Assembly: GCA_009746045.1 (NCBI GenBank)
Contig: RPFO01000213.1
Location: 13,459,221 to 13,523,220 of the forward strand
DNA: 64,000 bases
Direction: 5' to 3'
Source: Mesostigma viride
Lineage: Eukaryota > Streptophyta > Mesostigmatophyceae > Mesostigmatales > Mesostigmataceae
Shown here piece by piece: positions 53,501 to 64,000 of this stretch (position 1 is its first letter; every line of letters begins with the position of its first letter). Below the pieces are notes generated by a model, which was not told the DNA's origin, made no database searches, and was given only the letters and a program-made list of their open reading frames with translations. The translations under genes and the position numbers were made by a program.

Positions 53501-56500
53501 AGTTTTAGAGGCTGTATGGGTTTGAATACCTCCATATATGTTTGTTATACATTTCCCATACACATATTGCATGAGTGTGAGGCAGTTGGCTGGTCTCTGT
53601 GGCATCATCAAGCACGTAACTGGTGAGTAAAAGCTTCCCAGTGACAGCATGTGCCACCAGGTGTGCTGGCCATCACCTGGCAAGCTATAGCAGCTTAGGC
53701 CTAGTTTATCCTTGCTAGGGCAGGCTGAAGTAGGGTCAACATCACTAGTTTGCTGGTGGCTGCCACCTACAATGCATGCCTTGCGTAGGGTATCCGTACC
53801 ACGTTACCTACGTGCATGGACAAGGTGGCACCTGAGTTATATACATCGATTCCTTACGGAATCGACACTAAGCGCATCGATGTATATAACTACCTGCACA
53901 TAGGTGCCATGTAAGGGCAGTGTGATGATGCAGTTATGTTTCCCCATCATTGTGGAAGGGAAATGTATTGTATGGCATGGTTGGTGGCCATATTAGGAGG
54001 TAGTATGCCCACCCCTACCGCCTTGGTTGCTTTTTACCAACCGTACCCCTATGGGCTGTACTGGGTGTAACTGCTGGTATACCCACCCAAATAATGACCC
54101 CAATGGCTAAAACTGTTCAGCAACTAATTGTTGCGGGGCCCGAGATTAATTTAGAGGTACCTTGAAATTAACCCTTCATTGGTCTTGCAGCCGATTTTCC
54201 GTCAAAAATCGAGTTCCAGCCGATGCATCGGCCCCTTCTCCGGGGACCAGATGCCGCGAAATCTATTGAGAATTAGGAAAAGTTTAGCTGAGAAGATCGA
54301 AAGTTTATAATTTTCCTCACAGCATGGTACTAGGGTTCGCATACTTCTGACACAGTTATAGAGGTGTTCTGGCCGGTCAAAGTACACGGGGTCAGGGTAC
54401 TTTTTCACGTAAAACGTGCATTCCAGAAAAACGACGACCTGGCCATGGCGGCTTGCGCCCACGCATGGAATTTACGTTTGCGTTCGAATTTTCTGGCCAA
54501 ACTTAGGAAATTGATTTTATACGTCCTAAAGATCACACAGGCCAATTTTTGGTCCGCGGGAATGCCATTTGATAGGTGTCGGCAGCATTCTTGCTGGAAA
54601 ATACTGCGATCAGGCCGGACGATAGAAACGTTGACAGCAATACCTTTCCGGCGTATTTTAAAGGATATATTGGTTTCTTTGTACTTTTTATGATACTTAG
54701 TAGTCGTAAACGTGCAAGGGTGGCCAGAAATCGCCGAATCTAGCGACCATGCTGCACAACTTTGGTGTGCCGAAATGCGCCATTTTGCGGCCACCGCCTG
54801 GGCCAAGGTAACACCATCCATGCCTGGTAAAGCTTAAGCATCGTTTTCCTATCGATGTTTGACGTTTATATATACGTTCTAGCTTGTGTAGCACATTCTT
54901 TTTCCATTATTCATGCTCTTTCTTGACCCTGGCCTGGCCCCTTTCTAAAACACCATTCTTAGATGCTTCCCTCAGTCAGTTGACCTGCCACAGGGGGATG
55001 GTGATAAGTTTTAGAGGCTGTATGGGTTTGAATACCTCCATATATGTTTGTTATACATTTCCCATACACATATTGCATGAGTGTGAGGCAGTTGGCTGGT
55101 CTCTGTGGCATCATCAAGCACGTAACTGGTGAGTAAAAGCTTCCCAGTGACAGCATGTGCCACCAGGTGTGCTGGCCATCACCTGGCAAGCTATAGCGGC
55201 TTAGGCCTAGTTTATCCTTGCTAGGGCAGGCTGAAATAGGCTCAACGTCACTAGTTTGTTGGTGGCTGCCTCCTATAATGTATGCCTTGCGTAGGGTATC
55301 CGTACCACGTTACCTACGTGCATGGACAAGGTGGCACCTGCACATAGGTGCCATGTAAGGGCAGTGTGATGATGCAGTTATGTTTCCCCATCATTGTGGA
55401 AGGGAAATGTATTGTATGGCATGGTTGGTGGCCATATTAGTAGGTATTAGTAGGTAGTATGCCCACCCCTACCCCCTTGGTTGCTTTTTACCAACGGTAC
55501 CCCTATCGGCTGTACTGGGTGTAACTGCTGGTATATACCCACCCAAATGATGACCCCAATGGCTCAAACTGTTCAGCAACTAATTGTTCATCATCCCTGA
55601 AGTGGTAGGTGCCTAGGTCTTATAACATAATTCAAAATGCACATTCTACCAAAAATGAAAACGCGCGTCTCGACCCCCCTAACTTTGGCGGTAGTTTTCT
55701 ATGGCCTACCCTGCAGATATGTTAGGTTGTGATAGCTCACCCCGAAGGGCAACTCATGGACATGCTTGACCCCCAAGGACAGCCCTTGGATGTTGGTAGG
55801 TTGGCTGTGGGGTGGTTTGCAAATTTAGCATTTTGCAGCCGATTTTTCGGCTTTAAATGGGACCAATGAGGGGTTAAATAAGAGGCATGCCTCTATCAAG
55901 ATATATTTTTGGAGACGAGTGTCGATTGGTGTTAACTTGTAATATTGGACGACAACATGTCAAGCCGTTTCATTCATTTCGACTTTTACATTTTCACGTA
56001 GTTGTCAAACAAGGATCAATTATATACCCGACTTCTACGTTAAATCTCATCGACCGGGTTTCGAAACAACCCACGAACGTTGTAGATGCAGATCCAACGG
56101 AGTAAACAACGTCACGACCGACGCGGCGCCAAATAGTCGCCTAGGTTCCTAGCTTTTCTGCGAGCCATTTTACAACGTCGTGCCGCGTCGTGTACCCGTG
56201 AGATGTACCCGTGAGATTCAAAATCCGCTTGCCAGACCGGGATTCCGGGAACTCCGTCCAATACCGTCGTGCAGTACCACCAATGCACTACCAATCTATC
56301 AATCGTACAATACTACGACTTAACGCCAACAGAAACTCGCCTCCAAAACTATATATTCATAGAGGCACGCCTCTTATTAAATTTCAAGGTACCTCTTATT
56401 TGATCTCAGCCCCCGCAGACTTGTCTTCTCCCGGTTAGGACTAAGTTTTGCAAAAAACCTCAAAGTCCTAAGTCGAAACCATTTTTTCCTCCTGTTGTTT

Positions 56501-59500
56501 ATCATCCCTGAAGTGGTAGGTGCCTAGGTCTTATAACATAATTCAAAATGCACATTCTACCAAGAATGAAAACGCGCGTCTTGACCCCCCTGACTTTGAC
56601 GGCAGTTATATATGGCTTACCCTGCATATATGTGAGGTTGTGATATACCAACCCGAAGGGCAACTAATCGACATGCTTGGCCCCCAAGGACAGCCATTGG
56701 ATATGGGTAGGTTGGATGGCATCTGGTTTGCGAAATTGTGAAGTTACAGCCGATTTATCGGCTGGATCTCGGCCCATTTAGGGGTTAAGGAAAAGCGAGC
56801 AGCTGACAGCATGTTTGCTAACTGGATGCTGCCGATGGTTAAAGCAAAAAAATCTCTGCCAGCATGCTAATGCCGAGAAAGAGGAGGCTGTTCGAAGCGA
56901 TTTTAAAGCTGCCAATTCCACCCCTGCTGTCAGTCCGAGAAGTAGTTTTGGAAGGAGGAAATGGGGGTTGCGGCGCTGCGGATCACGAAAATAGCATGGA
57001 GCCGCTGTATTCGGAAGGAGGATTGCATAGTTGTCTGTGGAAAAAAGGGACACACGCAAAATGCAGAGGGTGAAATTGTAGGAAAGAGCCAGGGGCCGTA
57101 GTAGTGCGCTGGGCGAGTGGGCGTCAACGGCTAGGGACAAGCGGCTTCAAAAAGCTTTCACGAATGGATTCAGGGGTTTCAAGGAATGGTATTTTATCGG
57201 AGACCGCTCAGCTGTGTTATGAGTTTGCAGAATCTGTTGCTTTGCTTTGCTGTATACCCCCACTTTTAAAACCATTACTATGTTACCTAATGGATGTACA
57301 GTTTGGCCCTAGCTGCCTACATTCCACAGTCAGATAGCCCATTACCTTCCTCATTCTGTCTTGTGGGTGCTTGGTAGCTTGGCTGCAAATGGATGCATAA
57401 TAATGCATAAACGTGTTTGGTACTTTTAGGCTCAGGCTGAAATGCCTAGGGCCATCAGCTAACCTGTTTGCCTGGGTTTTGTCGCAAGAGGCGGTGACCA
57501 AGTTATGTAAGAATTCTTAAGGAAGCATGATACCTGGCATGATAGAAATCCCATTGCCATTTGTTTTGCCCAGAAAAAATTCGCCAGCGTCAGGGGGGGG
57601 AGGCCCTCCCCCCGGCCTTCCCCCTCTCGGCCGCTTCACGGCCTCGTCCAGACCGTCCGAATCCCCCCCCCCCAGCGGAAACACTGTCAAAGGGCAACAT
57701 CCGCGCACTATAAACTGCATGCCACACTTGTAATACATGCCATAGAAAACCTCCTAGTTTCGTGAAATTTGGCAAATATGAGATAAATACAAAGCTGCCA
57801 GCTAATGTCAGATTAGCATAATAGAATTGAAGAGCATTTCGAGGGCTTTCCATCTAGCCCAAAAGCAGGTAATTCGGATATTAGTATTGTGAAAGTGATT
57901 GTAATTCTTGTACACCCAAAATATCCAAGTCCGAGTCGCATACGATACGCATATGATACAGCGGGCTAAAAAATACGCGCACTGCCCGTACATTCAGGGG
58001 GGAAATATGCACAAACATGGAGCCACAGTGCATGCCTGGCCACGGGACAAACTTGAACCAGTCGCCTACCTGCACGGGCCCGCCCGCGATCAGCGGCCCT
58101 GCCACGCAACCGGCCTGCAGCCCCCCTTCCTCGTTGATGAGGGAGATGCTCATGCGCGGGTTCTCCCCTGGTTTTGCGCCGCAGTCCACATCCATGCCGC
58201 CGCCACCGCCACCAGCCCCACGCGCGATGGGCCCGCTCATCTCGTGGGGGCACATGGCCCCTGAGAAGGTAAGGATCTGCAGCGCGCCCTGCATTAATGC
58301 CCGATGCGTGCAGGGTGGGGCCATAGGGGTGGCGCACGCACACGCGCCACGGTCAGGACATGGTTTTGGGGCACAGAGTGCCCGGGGGAGGGAGGGTCAT
58401 GATTGGCGCCAACGGATGGAAATTTGGGAGCTGCCTTCCCCCCAGCTGGCTAGAACGCTGCGCGTTTTCACATGAGGATTCAGTGCGCCGATGCAGCTGC
58501 ACATGACTACGTTACCCAGGGATGCCACAGGAAAGTGGCCATACACCCGCAACAGAAGACACCCCGCTGCAGGAGTAATAGTTGCCCATCATTGCCAGCA
58601 GACGCCTCAAGCCAGGCATATCCTAAACAACCGGAACGCAGATGGCAATGCCGTGTTGACAAATACGTCGGGAAGTACAATACATCAGGGTATAATACGC
58701 GGAGCATGATACGCATGGCATGGCAGAATACGTGGCACAGAATACCTGCAAAATATGTGACGACGCATTATATAGCTTGTAAAGCCTGGATCTATAACTG
58801 GTCACTGTATATGGGTGCATCGCAAAGTGCCCGCACTGCGCATCAGTCCATACACATAAATTTATGCACACAAACGTGCTCATGAAGCGACTGTTGGTTC
58901 AACATAATGTAACGGACAACATGACATGAGAAGACAGTTAAGACTGAGCAATTTCGGAGGCAGTATGCATGCCCTCAAGGTTCCTGCGCTAGTAACATAT
59001 ACCGTACTACACGCATAGTCGGTTGCCACAAGACCCCCCGCGATTCCAGAAATTGTAGATAAATATGACAAGTCAAACAATGTTCGATACATCTAAATTG
59101 TGTTGTAGGTCGTTTCAAGGGCTTTCTTTTGAGCCGCAAATCAGTTATTTCTGATGCGTAATGTGAAAGTTATTGCCGTTCATTGTTACTATAGCGCAGG
59201 GATTTTCCAAGCCAGGAAGAACTAGCCCAGAAGAACTCGCGCGGAAGAACTAGCGCGGAAGAACTAGCTCGGAAGAACTAGCTCGGAAGAAGTAGCACGG
59301 AAGAATTAGCGCGGAAGAACTAGCGCGGAAGAACTAGCGCGGAAGAATTAGCGCGGAAGAACTAGCCCGTAAGAATTAGCTCGGAAGTTCTAACTAGTGC
59401 GGAAGAACTAGCGCGGAAGAACTAGCGCGGAAGAACTAGCGCGGAAGAACTAGCGCGGAAGAACTAGCGCGGAAGAATCGGCCCGGAAGAATTAGCCCGA

Positions 59501-61968
59501 AGAACTAGCGCAGAAGAACTAGTGCGGAAGAACTAGCGCGGAAGAACTAGCTCGGAAGAATTAGGCCGGAAGAGCTAGCCCGGAAGAACTAGCGCGGAAG
59601 AATTAGCTCGGAAGAACTAGCCCGGAAGAACTAGCGCGGAAGAAAGAACTAGCGCGGAAGAAAGAACTAGCTCGGAAGAACTAGTATAATACACATATTA
59701 CATATTATTACGTCGACGGTAAAAGTACTCGGATTACCGAACTTTTGCTGCCAATACGCGCGTGTTTGCCGACAAGGTGGCAAGGTACATATGCCTACGT
59801 GTGTCAACAATTCCGCGGGCTTCATGCAGCATTTGATGGATAAAAACAGGCAGGGATGAGACACCCTGCACGCATTACGCACGCTCCTCCCAGTGACCCT
59901 TGACATGAAGCACATCATCATATCCCTGGCAGTTTGCTGCCTCCTCTGTCCCTCACCTGGACGCAGAACTGGGAGGCCTTAGCGGCGCCCCGCCCGGCCC
60001 CCTTTGGTACGCATAGCATGGCGGACTGGAGGATGCCGTAGGCCGCCAGCACACACACCGCGCGGTTGCGTTGGCTGGGGAACACGCGGATGACCGCCAT
60101 GACATCCTGCGGCGCCAGGTGGCATCACAAGGCAGCAACAAGGGTGGCCCACAAACAACTGCACATGCGTCAACTGGGTGAGGCTATGTGAGGCGCGTGC
60201 ACAACAAACAACTGCACTGGCTGGGAGTCAAGCCCCACATACTTGGAACGGACCCCTGGGAGAACGCACCGCGGTGCTGCCAGGACTGTCAGCCGTTGGC
60301 AAAGCTGTGCCCGTGGGGGCACGCTGCAGGATTCCAGTGACAGGTTCTGCCAGGTGCATGCAAGGCCATGGAGGCAGAGTCACAAATCGGCATACGTACT
60401 CACAACGCGAGAAACCGCGTGGTGGGTCCAGGGGGGGAGGGCTCCAGAACAAGCCCCATGAATGAAGGACCAGCTAGAGCGCCACGCCCACAGCCACCCG
60501 GGTCAGCAGGCGATCGTAGGCACAGTCTGATGCAGATATGCACAGGATTGCACAGGGGACCGGCGGGACCAACCAGACAAATGGGCAGCTGGGCATGCCA
60601 GAGGACGCGGCAAATTAAGGCCCCGCGCACTAGCTCCACGCTGGCCTTGCCTGCCAGATCAAGCAGGAAACTGGTTCCACTCGGCCCTTAATTTCATGAT
60701 CAGCACTGCATGCACGTGATTTACCATGGTTAGTAATGATTGGGCCCCCACTGCTATCGTTGTCAACTTGTCACCACTGTTGTTGCAATCACCCCCAATT
60801 TGTATGCAGCCCAACCTGAGTTCTGGCCTGCATCTTTCCACTTCCCAGGCCGACGTGGCATCATTGTCGGTGCTACTTCGCCCTGGGTGGACACCCACGG
60901 CCCAGTGCACATTGACCCCTGTCTCTGACTAATAATCAGGTGCCCACAGTGCATCTACACAGTTTACCAGGGCAACGACTATACTACTCTATATACTATT
61001 GATTATAAACTGCTGAACAGCGCTGATCATCCTTGGTGGTCGATCCTTGATTCCATTCCTGATGTCCGAACTTGGCGGAGCAAACATACAGAACATCACC
61101 ACATACAGACATCCGGCCCCATCAGCGTCGCGTACCTGTGGGCCGTGGATGGCCACACTCAAAAAGCTGCTTGGGTGCATGTAATGCAGGCATGTGTTGA
61201 TAAATATGGCATACGGCATTATTATGGCATATGCCTCATGTCTTACAGAAGATAGCAAGCTGGCCACCCCCCTGAGCTATTCAAGCTCATGTCAAAGCAG
61301 CAAGTGTCCTGAGCAATGATAGTGAACAGGCCTTATGTCGAAGGATTGACTTGTACGACCGCCACCCTCATGACAAAGGGAAACAGACAGTGCAGTGATG
61401 ATTGAGAAGCTTACCAGGGATCTGGCAGAAAAGATCCACAGGCAGAATCTAGTGCACAATACAAGAAAAGAGCACGCGCACTGAGCCATGCTAGAGGCAT
61501 AATAAAAAAGTCGGCTGGCCGTACGTGACGGAAACGTCACGAGTGCAGACGCACCTGTCCCGGACGCACGGTGATGATCTGAGGAGACAACGAGGACCCT
61601 GTGCGGATGCACATCAAGCAGCAGTGACGTTCCGGGGCACACGCTAATTCGAAAAAATGAAAATTCTGATAGGCAGCTCCTGGCAATGCTGTGCTTAGAA
61701 GTCATACCGGACGCTGCGGTCAGTTAGGATACGGTGCTGGACTGGGGGGCGGTATACTTACTACAAAATTAGAAAAGCAGGACCGGCCGGAGCCGAACAA
61801 ATTACAATATTATGAAGAACGGACAACGCAAAAGTCTCCCACAGAAGAAATTAATGTAAATCTATAGCAAAGCGGGGGAAAAAAACGGCCACCTTTCAGT
61901 CAGCATGCCAACAAATTAGCATATTAACGACTCAGCAGTTATAGGCTGCAAAAGTGCGTACTTCCACG

Positions 61969-62008
<40 letters not shown>

Positions 62009-62223
62009 CCGCGTACGCGGTACGTACCGCTTCCGATCGGCCGACCCCTTCTTCGTTTAAAGGCTATTTCATCAGGCTGCCCTCCAAGACCAGATTCACT
62101 GCCACCAATGGCATCTCCTGCGCTAAATTTCTTTTTGGGACGACCTCTTTTCTTCTTACATTGCTCGGCATTTAAAACTACCTCGGCACTGTGCGTTACA
62201 ACAATACCGTGCAGCTGCTCCAT
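46596..62223 (-). CDS. AHL: AT-hook motif nuclear-localized (AHL) protein with PPC/DUF296 domain
   Basis: Five exons, high to low: 62028-62223, 61555-61598, 59957-60106, 58070-58288, 46596-47504 (505 aa if the last exon reads to the TGA at 46596). Two AT-hooks, KKKRGRPKKK (residues 23-32) and RRRGRPIGSG (57-66), lead straight into a PPC domain: SSLSPQIITVRPGQ, DVMAVIRVFPSQRNRAVCVL, GALQILTFSGA, GGLQAGCVAGPLIAGGPVQ and LVLATFRHGDG. This copies the plant order ('FTPHVITV..GEDV', 'RAVCVLSANG', 'GRFEILSLSG', 'GGVAGLLIAAGPVQV'). The C-terminus is a His/Gln/Pro/Gly-rich disordered region. Known AHL proteins are nuclear, bind AT-rich DNA through the hooks and form trimers through PPC. All junctions are GT-AG and in phase. 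The PPC core is GALQIL instead of plant GRFEIL. Intron 4 is 10,565 bp. It may continue past 46604, where TCAG/GTGCGT is a usable donor. Confidence 0.92.
47505..48007. other. AHL intron 4, 3' end
   Basis: Between the minisatellite and exon 5. No repeat or gene recognised. Confidence 0.7.
48008..51118. repeat. 27-bp minisatellite, about 110 copies
   Basis: Unit ATCAACACAGATGTGATCAC plus CGCCCCC. Ten places have an 18-bp extension (TTGGTGGCATCCGCCCCC or TTGGTGGTATCCGCCCCC). Recurrent variants include GATCACCACC, GTGACCACC and four units one C short (about 49160, 49482, 50004, 50452). Because 27 is divisible by 3, four frames stay open for kilobases; these are not genes. Lies in AHL intron 4. 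Confidence 0.97.
51186..52661. other. AHL intron 4, non-repetitive stretch
   Basis: No gene. A cluster of GTCCGGAC-type palindromes sits at about 52,097-52,165 in a short GC-rich island. Confidence 0.6.
53835..53891. mobile_element. 57-bp miniature inverted-repeat element
   Basis: Perfect 16-bp TIRs AGTTATATACATCGAT / ATCGATGTATATAACT around a small GATTCC-TTAC-GGAATC hairpin, flanked by ACCTG on both sides. The sister element B has the empty site with one ACCTG. Confidence 0.92.
54133..56416. mobile_element. Long-TIR element C inserted in element A
   Basis: TIRs of about 80 bp. The left reads GCGGGGCCCGAG...AGAGGTACCTTGAAATT, then after B, AATAAGAGGCATGCCTCTAT...GGAGACGAGT. The right is the inverse, ending TTTCAAGGTACCTCTTATTT and CCCCCGC. 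Without B it is about 580 bp and non-coding. Confidence 0.75.
54172..55873. mobile_element. TTAA-flanked DNA element B (complete copy)
   Basis: 1,702 bp, TTAA/CCCTTCATTGGTC to GACCAATGAGGGG/TTAA. Nearly identical to element A over 1.45 kb at an offset of 1,506 bp, and matching A's right part (56.5-56.78 kb). It sits inside the left TIR of element C. Confidence 0.85.
56789..58069. other. AHL intron 4, 5' part
   Basis: No gene or named repeat. Contains a GC-rich C-run island at 57,590-57,680 with GGGGGGAGGCCCTCCCCCC, a strong hairpin. Confidence 0.6.
58070..58288 (-). CDS. AHL: AHL exon 4
   Basis: 219 bp, phase 0, ATGCAG/GGCGCG to GTGCAG/GTAGGC. Encodes GALQILTFSGAMCPHEM, a Gly-rich loop, NPRMSISLINEEGG and LQAGCVAGPLIAGGPVQ. 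Confidence 0.94.
58289..59956. other. AHL intron 3
   Basis: 1,668 bp. Contains the 14-bp minisatellite at 59.2-59.7 kb; otherwise AT-rich and without a gene. Confidence 0.85.
59213..59685. repeat. 14-bp minisatellite GCGGAAGAACTAGC
   Basis: About 33 imperfect copies with GCGG, CCGG and CTCGG variants and ACTAG or ATTAG cores. Some units are lengthened (GGAAGAAAGAACTAGC). In AHL intron 3. Confidence 0.95.
59957..60106 (-). CDS. AHL: AHL exon 3
   Basis: 150 bp, phase 0 both ends, CCGCAG/GATGTC to GTCCAG/GTGAGG. Encodes DVMAVIRVFPSQRNRAVCVL, then AAYGILQSAMLCVPKGAGRG and AAKASQFCVQ. Confidence 0.92.
60107..61554. other. AHL intron 2
   Basis: 1,448 bp with no recognised gene or repeat. Confidence 0.7.
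61555..61598 (-). CDS. AHL: AHL exon 2 (44-bp small exon)
   Basis: CCGCACAG/GGTCC to GGACAG/GTGCGT. Completes Gly66 and encodes SSLSPQIITVRPGQ, the first PPC strand. Missing it would break the frame and the domain. Confidence 0.9.
62028..62223 (-). CDS. AHL: AHL exon 1 (two AT-hooks)
   Basis: Start ATG at 62223, with an in-frame TAA four codons upstream. Encodes MEQLHGIVVTHSAEVV and the two hooks. Ends GGAAGCG/GTACGT, phase 1. A (CA)n run of about 32 bp follows in the intron at 61974-62005. Confidence 0.92.
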
Positions 62224-63181
62224 GCGATTTTATAATCGATGGCGGCCCTGTGGGGCGCGTTTTACAATTAAAAGATGCCGTTTTCTATTACAGCTCTGCA
62301 GCGCTATGGTGCGCAGAATCTGCGGCTTTCATTGTCGATGTGGGTAAACGCATGCACATTTGTCGCAGCTACTTAATTTATAATAATTAGTTGCTAATTT
62401 GCGTCACGGGGCGACAAAGTTGTAAACAGCTGCCGGGAAGCAAGGGCGGTGCTAACCAGAAGACGAGCGAGCGGAGTGTAGGAAAGGACATCGTCCTCTC
62501 CATTTCCCAGGGTGACTCGCACGAGTCGCCCATCAATATCCTCCTTCAAGGTTCTTCCGGTGTTCAAGCTTTTGTCTTTTCGAAACAATGGCTGCCCGAT
62601 AACTGATGATTGTGTGCAAGATTGCACGGCCAGCTCATGCACACAACTGGAAAGTGCGATCATATTGCTAGCACATAACGCAGCTGCACTGTCACCGGCT
62701 TTCTCCTCCGATTGGCCCGTGTTGTTTCGTTATCCTGCACCTTTTCGAGCCGGCTGTGCTCCCCGTGAAAGCTACTAGGCAAATGAGCGATTCGACGAAA
62801 AGCCAGCCTGATTCACTTTGTGGACTAGCCGCGGGATAAGCTCCCATCGGTAAACTGTGCGGACGCTTCAGCAAGGTTTTTCTGACAGGTTTGATCACGA
62901 CCAATACGCCAAATCATGCGCATGAAGCGTTTTTTTTCGATGGATCTGCTCTGTCGTGAACTTGGTATATCCGATGGTACTAGGGAACTGTGACGTGTAC
63001 CTGTACGAATCTGCACGTGCTTGCACCACACGTCAAATGTGGGCAAGCGTGGGCAACAACAACAATAACAACACGTCAACGACACAGTTAGCGAGAGACC
63101 GGACAACCGTAGAAAATTAGCACACATTTGCGAATTTATCAAGTAACGTGCGTGTTTGCAACTTGCCCGTTGAAACTCTAC
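62224..63181. promoter_or_regulatory. AHL upstream region
   Basis: Presumed promoter and 5' UTR by position. TTTATAA occurs just upstream of the start codon, and no motif is firm. Open frames here are short. Confidence 0.4.
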
Positions 63182-63381
63182 GGCGGAGCCAATTTTCGGA
63201 AGAACCTCACCCTTATGCTTGCAAATTCGGGACAAATTCGGTGGATGTATGTATGGATGGATGTATGTATGGATGGATTGACGGATTTTCATCCCCTATT
63301 CCTATGTTTTCTCACGTGTACGGCCTTATAAGCTTCGCCAATTCTGGCGAACCTGACGGTTCTTCCGAAAATTGGCTCCGC
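63182..63381. mobile_element. 200-bp foldback element
   Basis: Perfect 25-bp inverted arms, GGCGGAGCCAATTTTCGGAA plus GAACC, at 63182-63206 and 63357-63381. The interior holds GGATGTATGTAT/GGATGGAT repeats. No target duplication seen, no coding sequence. Confidence 0.85.
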
Positions 63382-64000
63382 CTGATTAAATTTCTGTTGG
63401 GAGTATCCGATTTTGGTCCGTGGCCATTACGTGGCCGCTCAAATATGTCCTGGCAATGTGCGTGATGTGACACGCAGATTCTGAGTTCCCATTATCAAGA
63501 TCTATCGATTGTGCTACTTTCGGGGAAATGGGTATATTTATTATCCGACATGGGAACTGAGTATCAGCGAATCCTTAATGAAGGTGGTCGATTGTGCTAC
63601 TTGAGTTTGAACCCCTACTGGGTCTATCATTACTTTGGACCAATTGATGGGTGCCAGCTTAGCTAATTTCATACCATCGTATATGATCAGTTACTTTATC
63701 CGGCCCTCGGCCGATAATGTCGCTGTATGAAACGGCGTGAGATCCACGACTGAACTGACTGAACTGAACAGCCATGCTCACCTTGTAGGCATTGCTCAAC
63801 TGATAACGGACGTTCAGTATCAGGATTCTAAGGTATATAATCCAGGATCCTCGGATTCCTCTCGGGAGATCTGTCGATTGCGCATCTCGAATTTAAAATC
63901 GATCTTGATTCTTGAGTCCTGGTCTACGATACTTTGGCGGTTTCTCGCCAACTGTTTCAAATGGACTAAAACAACGGTTGTGTCAAAAGTTGTTCCACCG
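63382..64000. other. No gene seen
   Basis: AT-balanced DNA. CGATTGTGCTACTT occurs twice (63507, 63589) and GAGTTCCCAT/ATGGGAACT are inverted copies. Nothing further. Confidence 0.5.

Larger units (their letters stand above)
52666..56784. mobile_element. TTAA-flanked DNA element A (interrupted)
   Basis: Left end TTAA/CCCCTCATTGGTC (TTAA 52662-52665); right end CCATTTAGGGG/TTAA (TTAA 56785-56788). TTAA duplication plus CCC-starting ends is the hallmark of piggyBac-type elements. Its own sequence is 52666-54132 plus about 56496-56784 (some 1.75 kb). No transposase is recognised, so non-autonomous. Subterminal GCCGATTTATCGGC-type hairpins occur at the ends. Confidence 0.75.

Noticed and set aside
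52696-54821. Paired 86-, 109- and 138-codon frames repeated in both TTAA elements
   Set aside because: Conserved between copies only because the DNA is duplicated; no transposase motif, and overlapping frames on both strands are equally similar.
59213-59685. CRISPR-like or tRNA-like cluster
   Set aside because: 14-bp head-to-tail units with no spacers and no cloverleaf.

Overview
The window is eukaryotic nuclear DNA, most likely from a green alga. It holds spliced genes with GT-AG introns, GC-rich exons (C- or G-ending codons) and large simple-sequence arrays inside introns. Two genes are plant-type: a DCAF1 whose closest match in memory is the land-plant form, and an AT-hook/PPC (AHL) protein, a family characteristic of Viridiplantae. 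I cannot name the species. All splice models were assembled by hand from motif continuity, splice consensus and reading phase; no alignment was run.

Layout. (1) 1-3.4 kb, minus strand: the 5' part of a UbiB/ABC1-family atypical kinase gene with its KxGQ motif, running off the left edge. (2) 4.07-25.67 kb, plus strand: a complete 19-exon DCAF1 gene (substrate receptor of CUL4-DDB1 ubiquitin ligases). The 19 exons sum to exactly 2,155 codons including the stop. Its introns carry long simple repeats. Three exon ends (two splice donors and the stop codon) are copied outward as tandem repeats with a 28-bp period. (3) 25.8-46 kb: gene-poor, AT-richer repeat land. It contains two degenerate ORF1-type retroelements, two ORF2/LINE 3' fragments, at least nine copies of a shared 3' hairpin plus TTAA-rich tail, a 184-bp satellite, and kilobase-scale tetranucleotide arrays. 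(4) 46.6-62.2 kb, minus strand: an AHL gene of five recognised exons. Its PPC domain is split by a 10.6-kb intron holding a 3.1-kb 27-bp minisatellite and a nest of DNA transposons (a TTAA-flanked element interrupted by a long-TIR element, itself interrupted by a second copy of the first family). (5) 62.2-64 kb: AHL upstream DNA with a small foldback element.

The three genes do not form an operon-like unit. The kinase and DCAF1 are divergent, with roughly 0.7-0.9 kb between their coding starts. Most long open frames in the window are artefacts of repeats whose period leaves several frames open, and they were not annotated. The most unusual signals are the 28-bp copies of exon ends, the 84-nt in-frame alternative donor they create in DCAF1 exon 5, the dated nest of transposons in the AHL intron, and the shared 3' hairpin/tail linking ORF1-only elements to a LINE.
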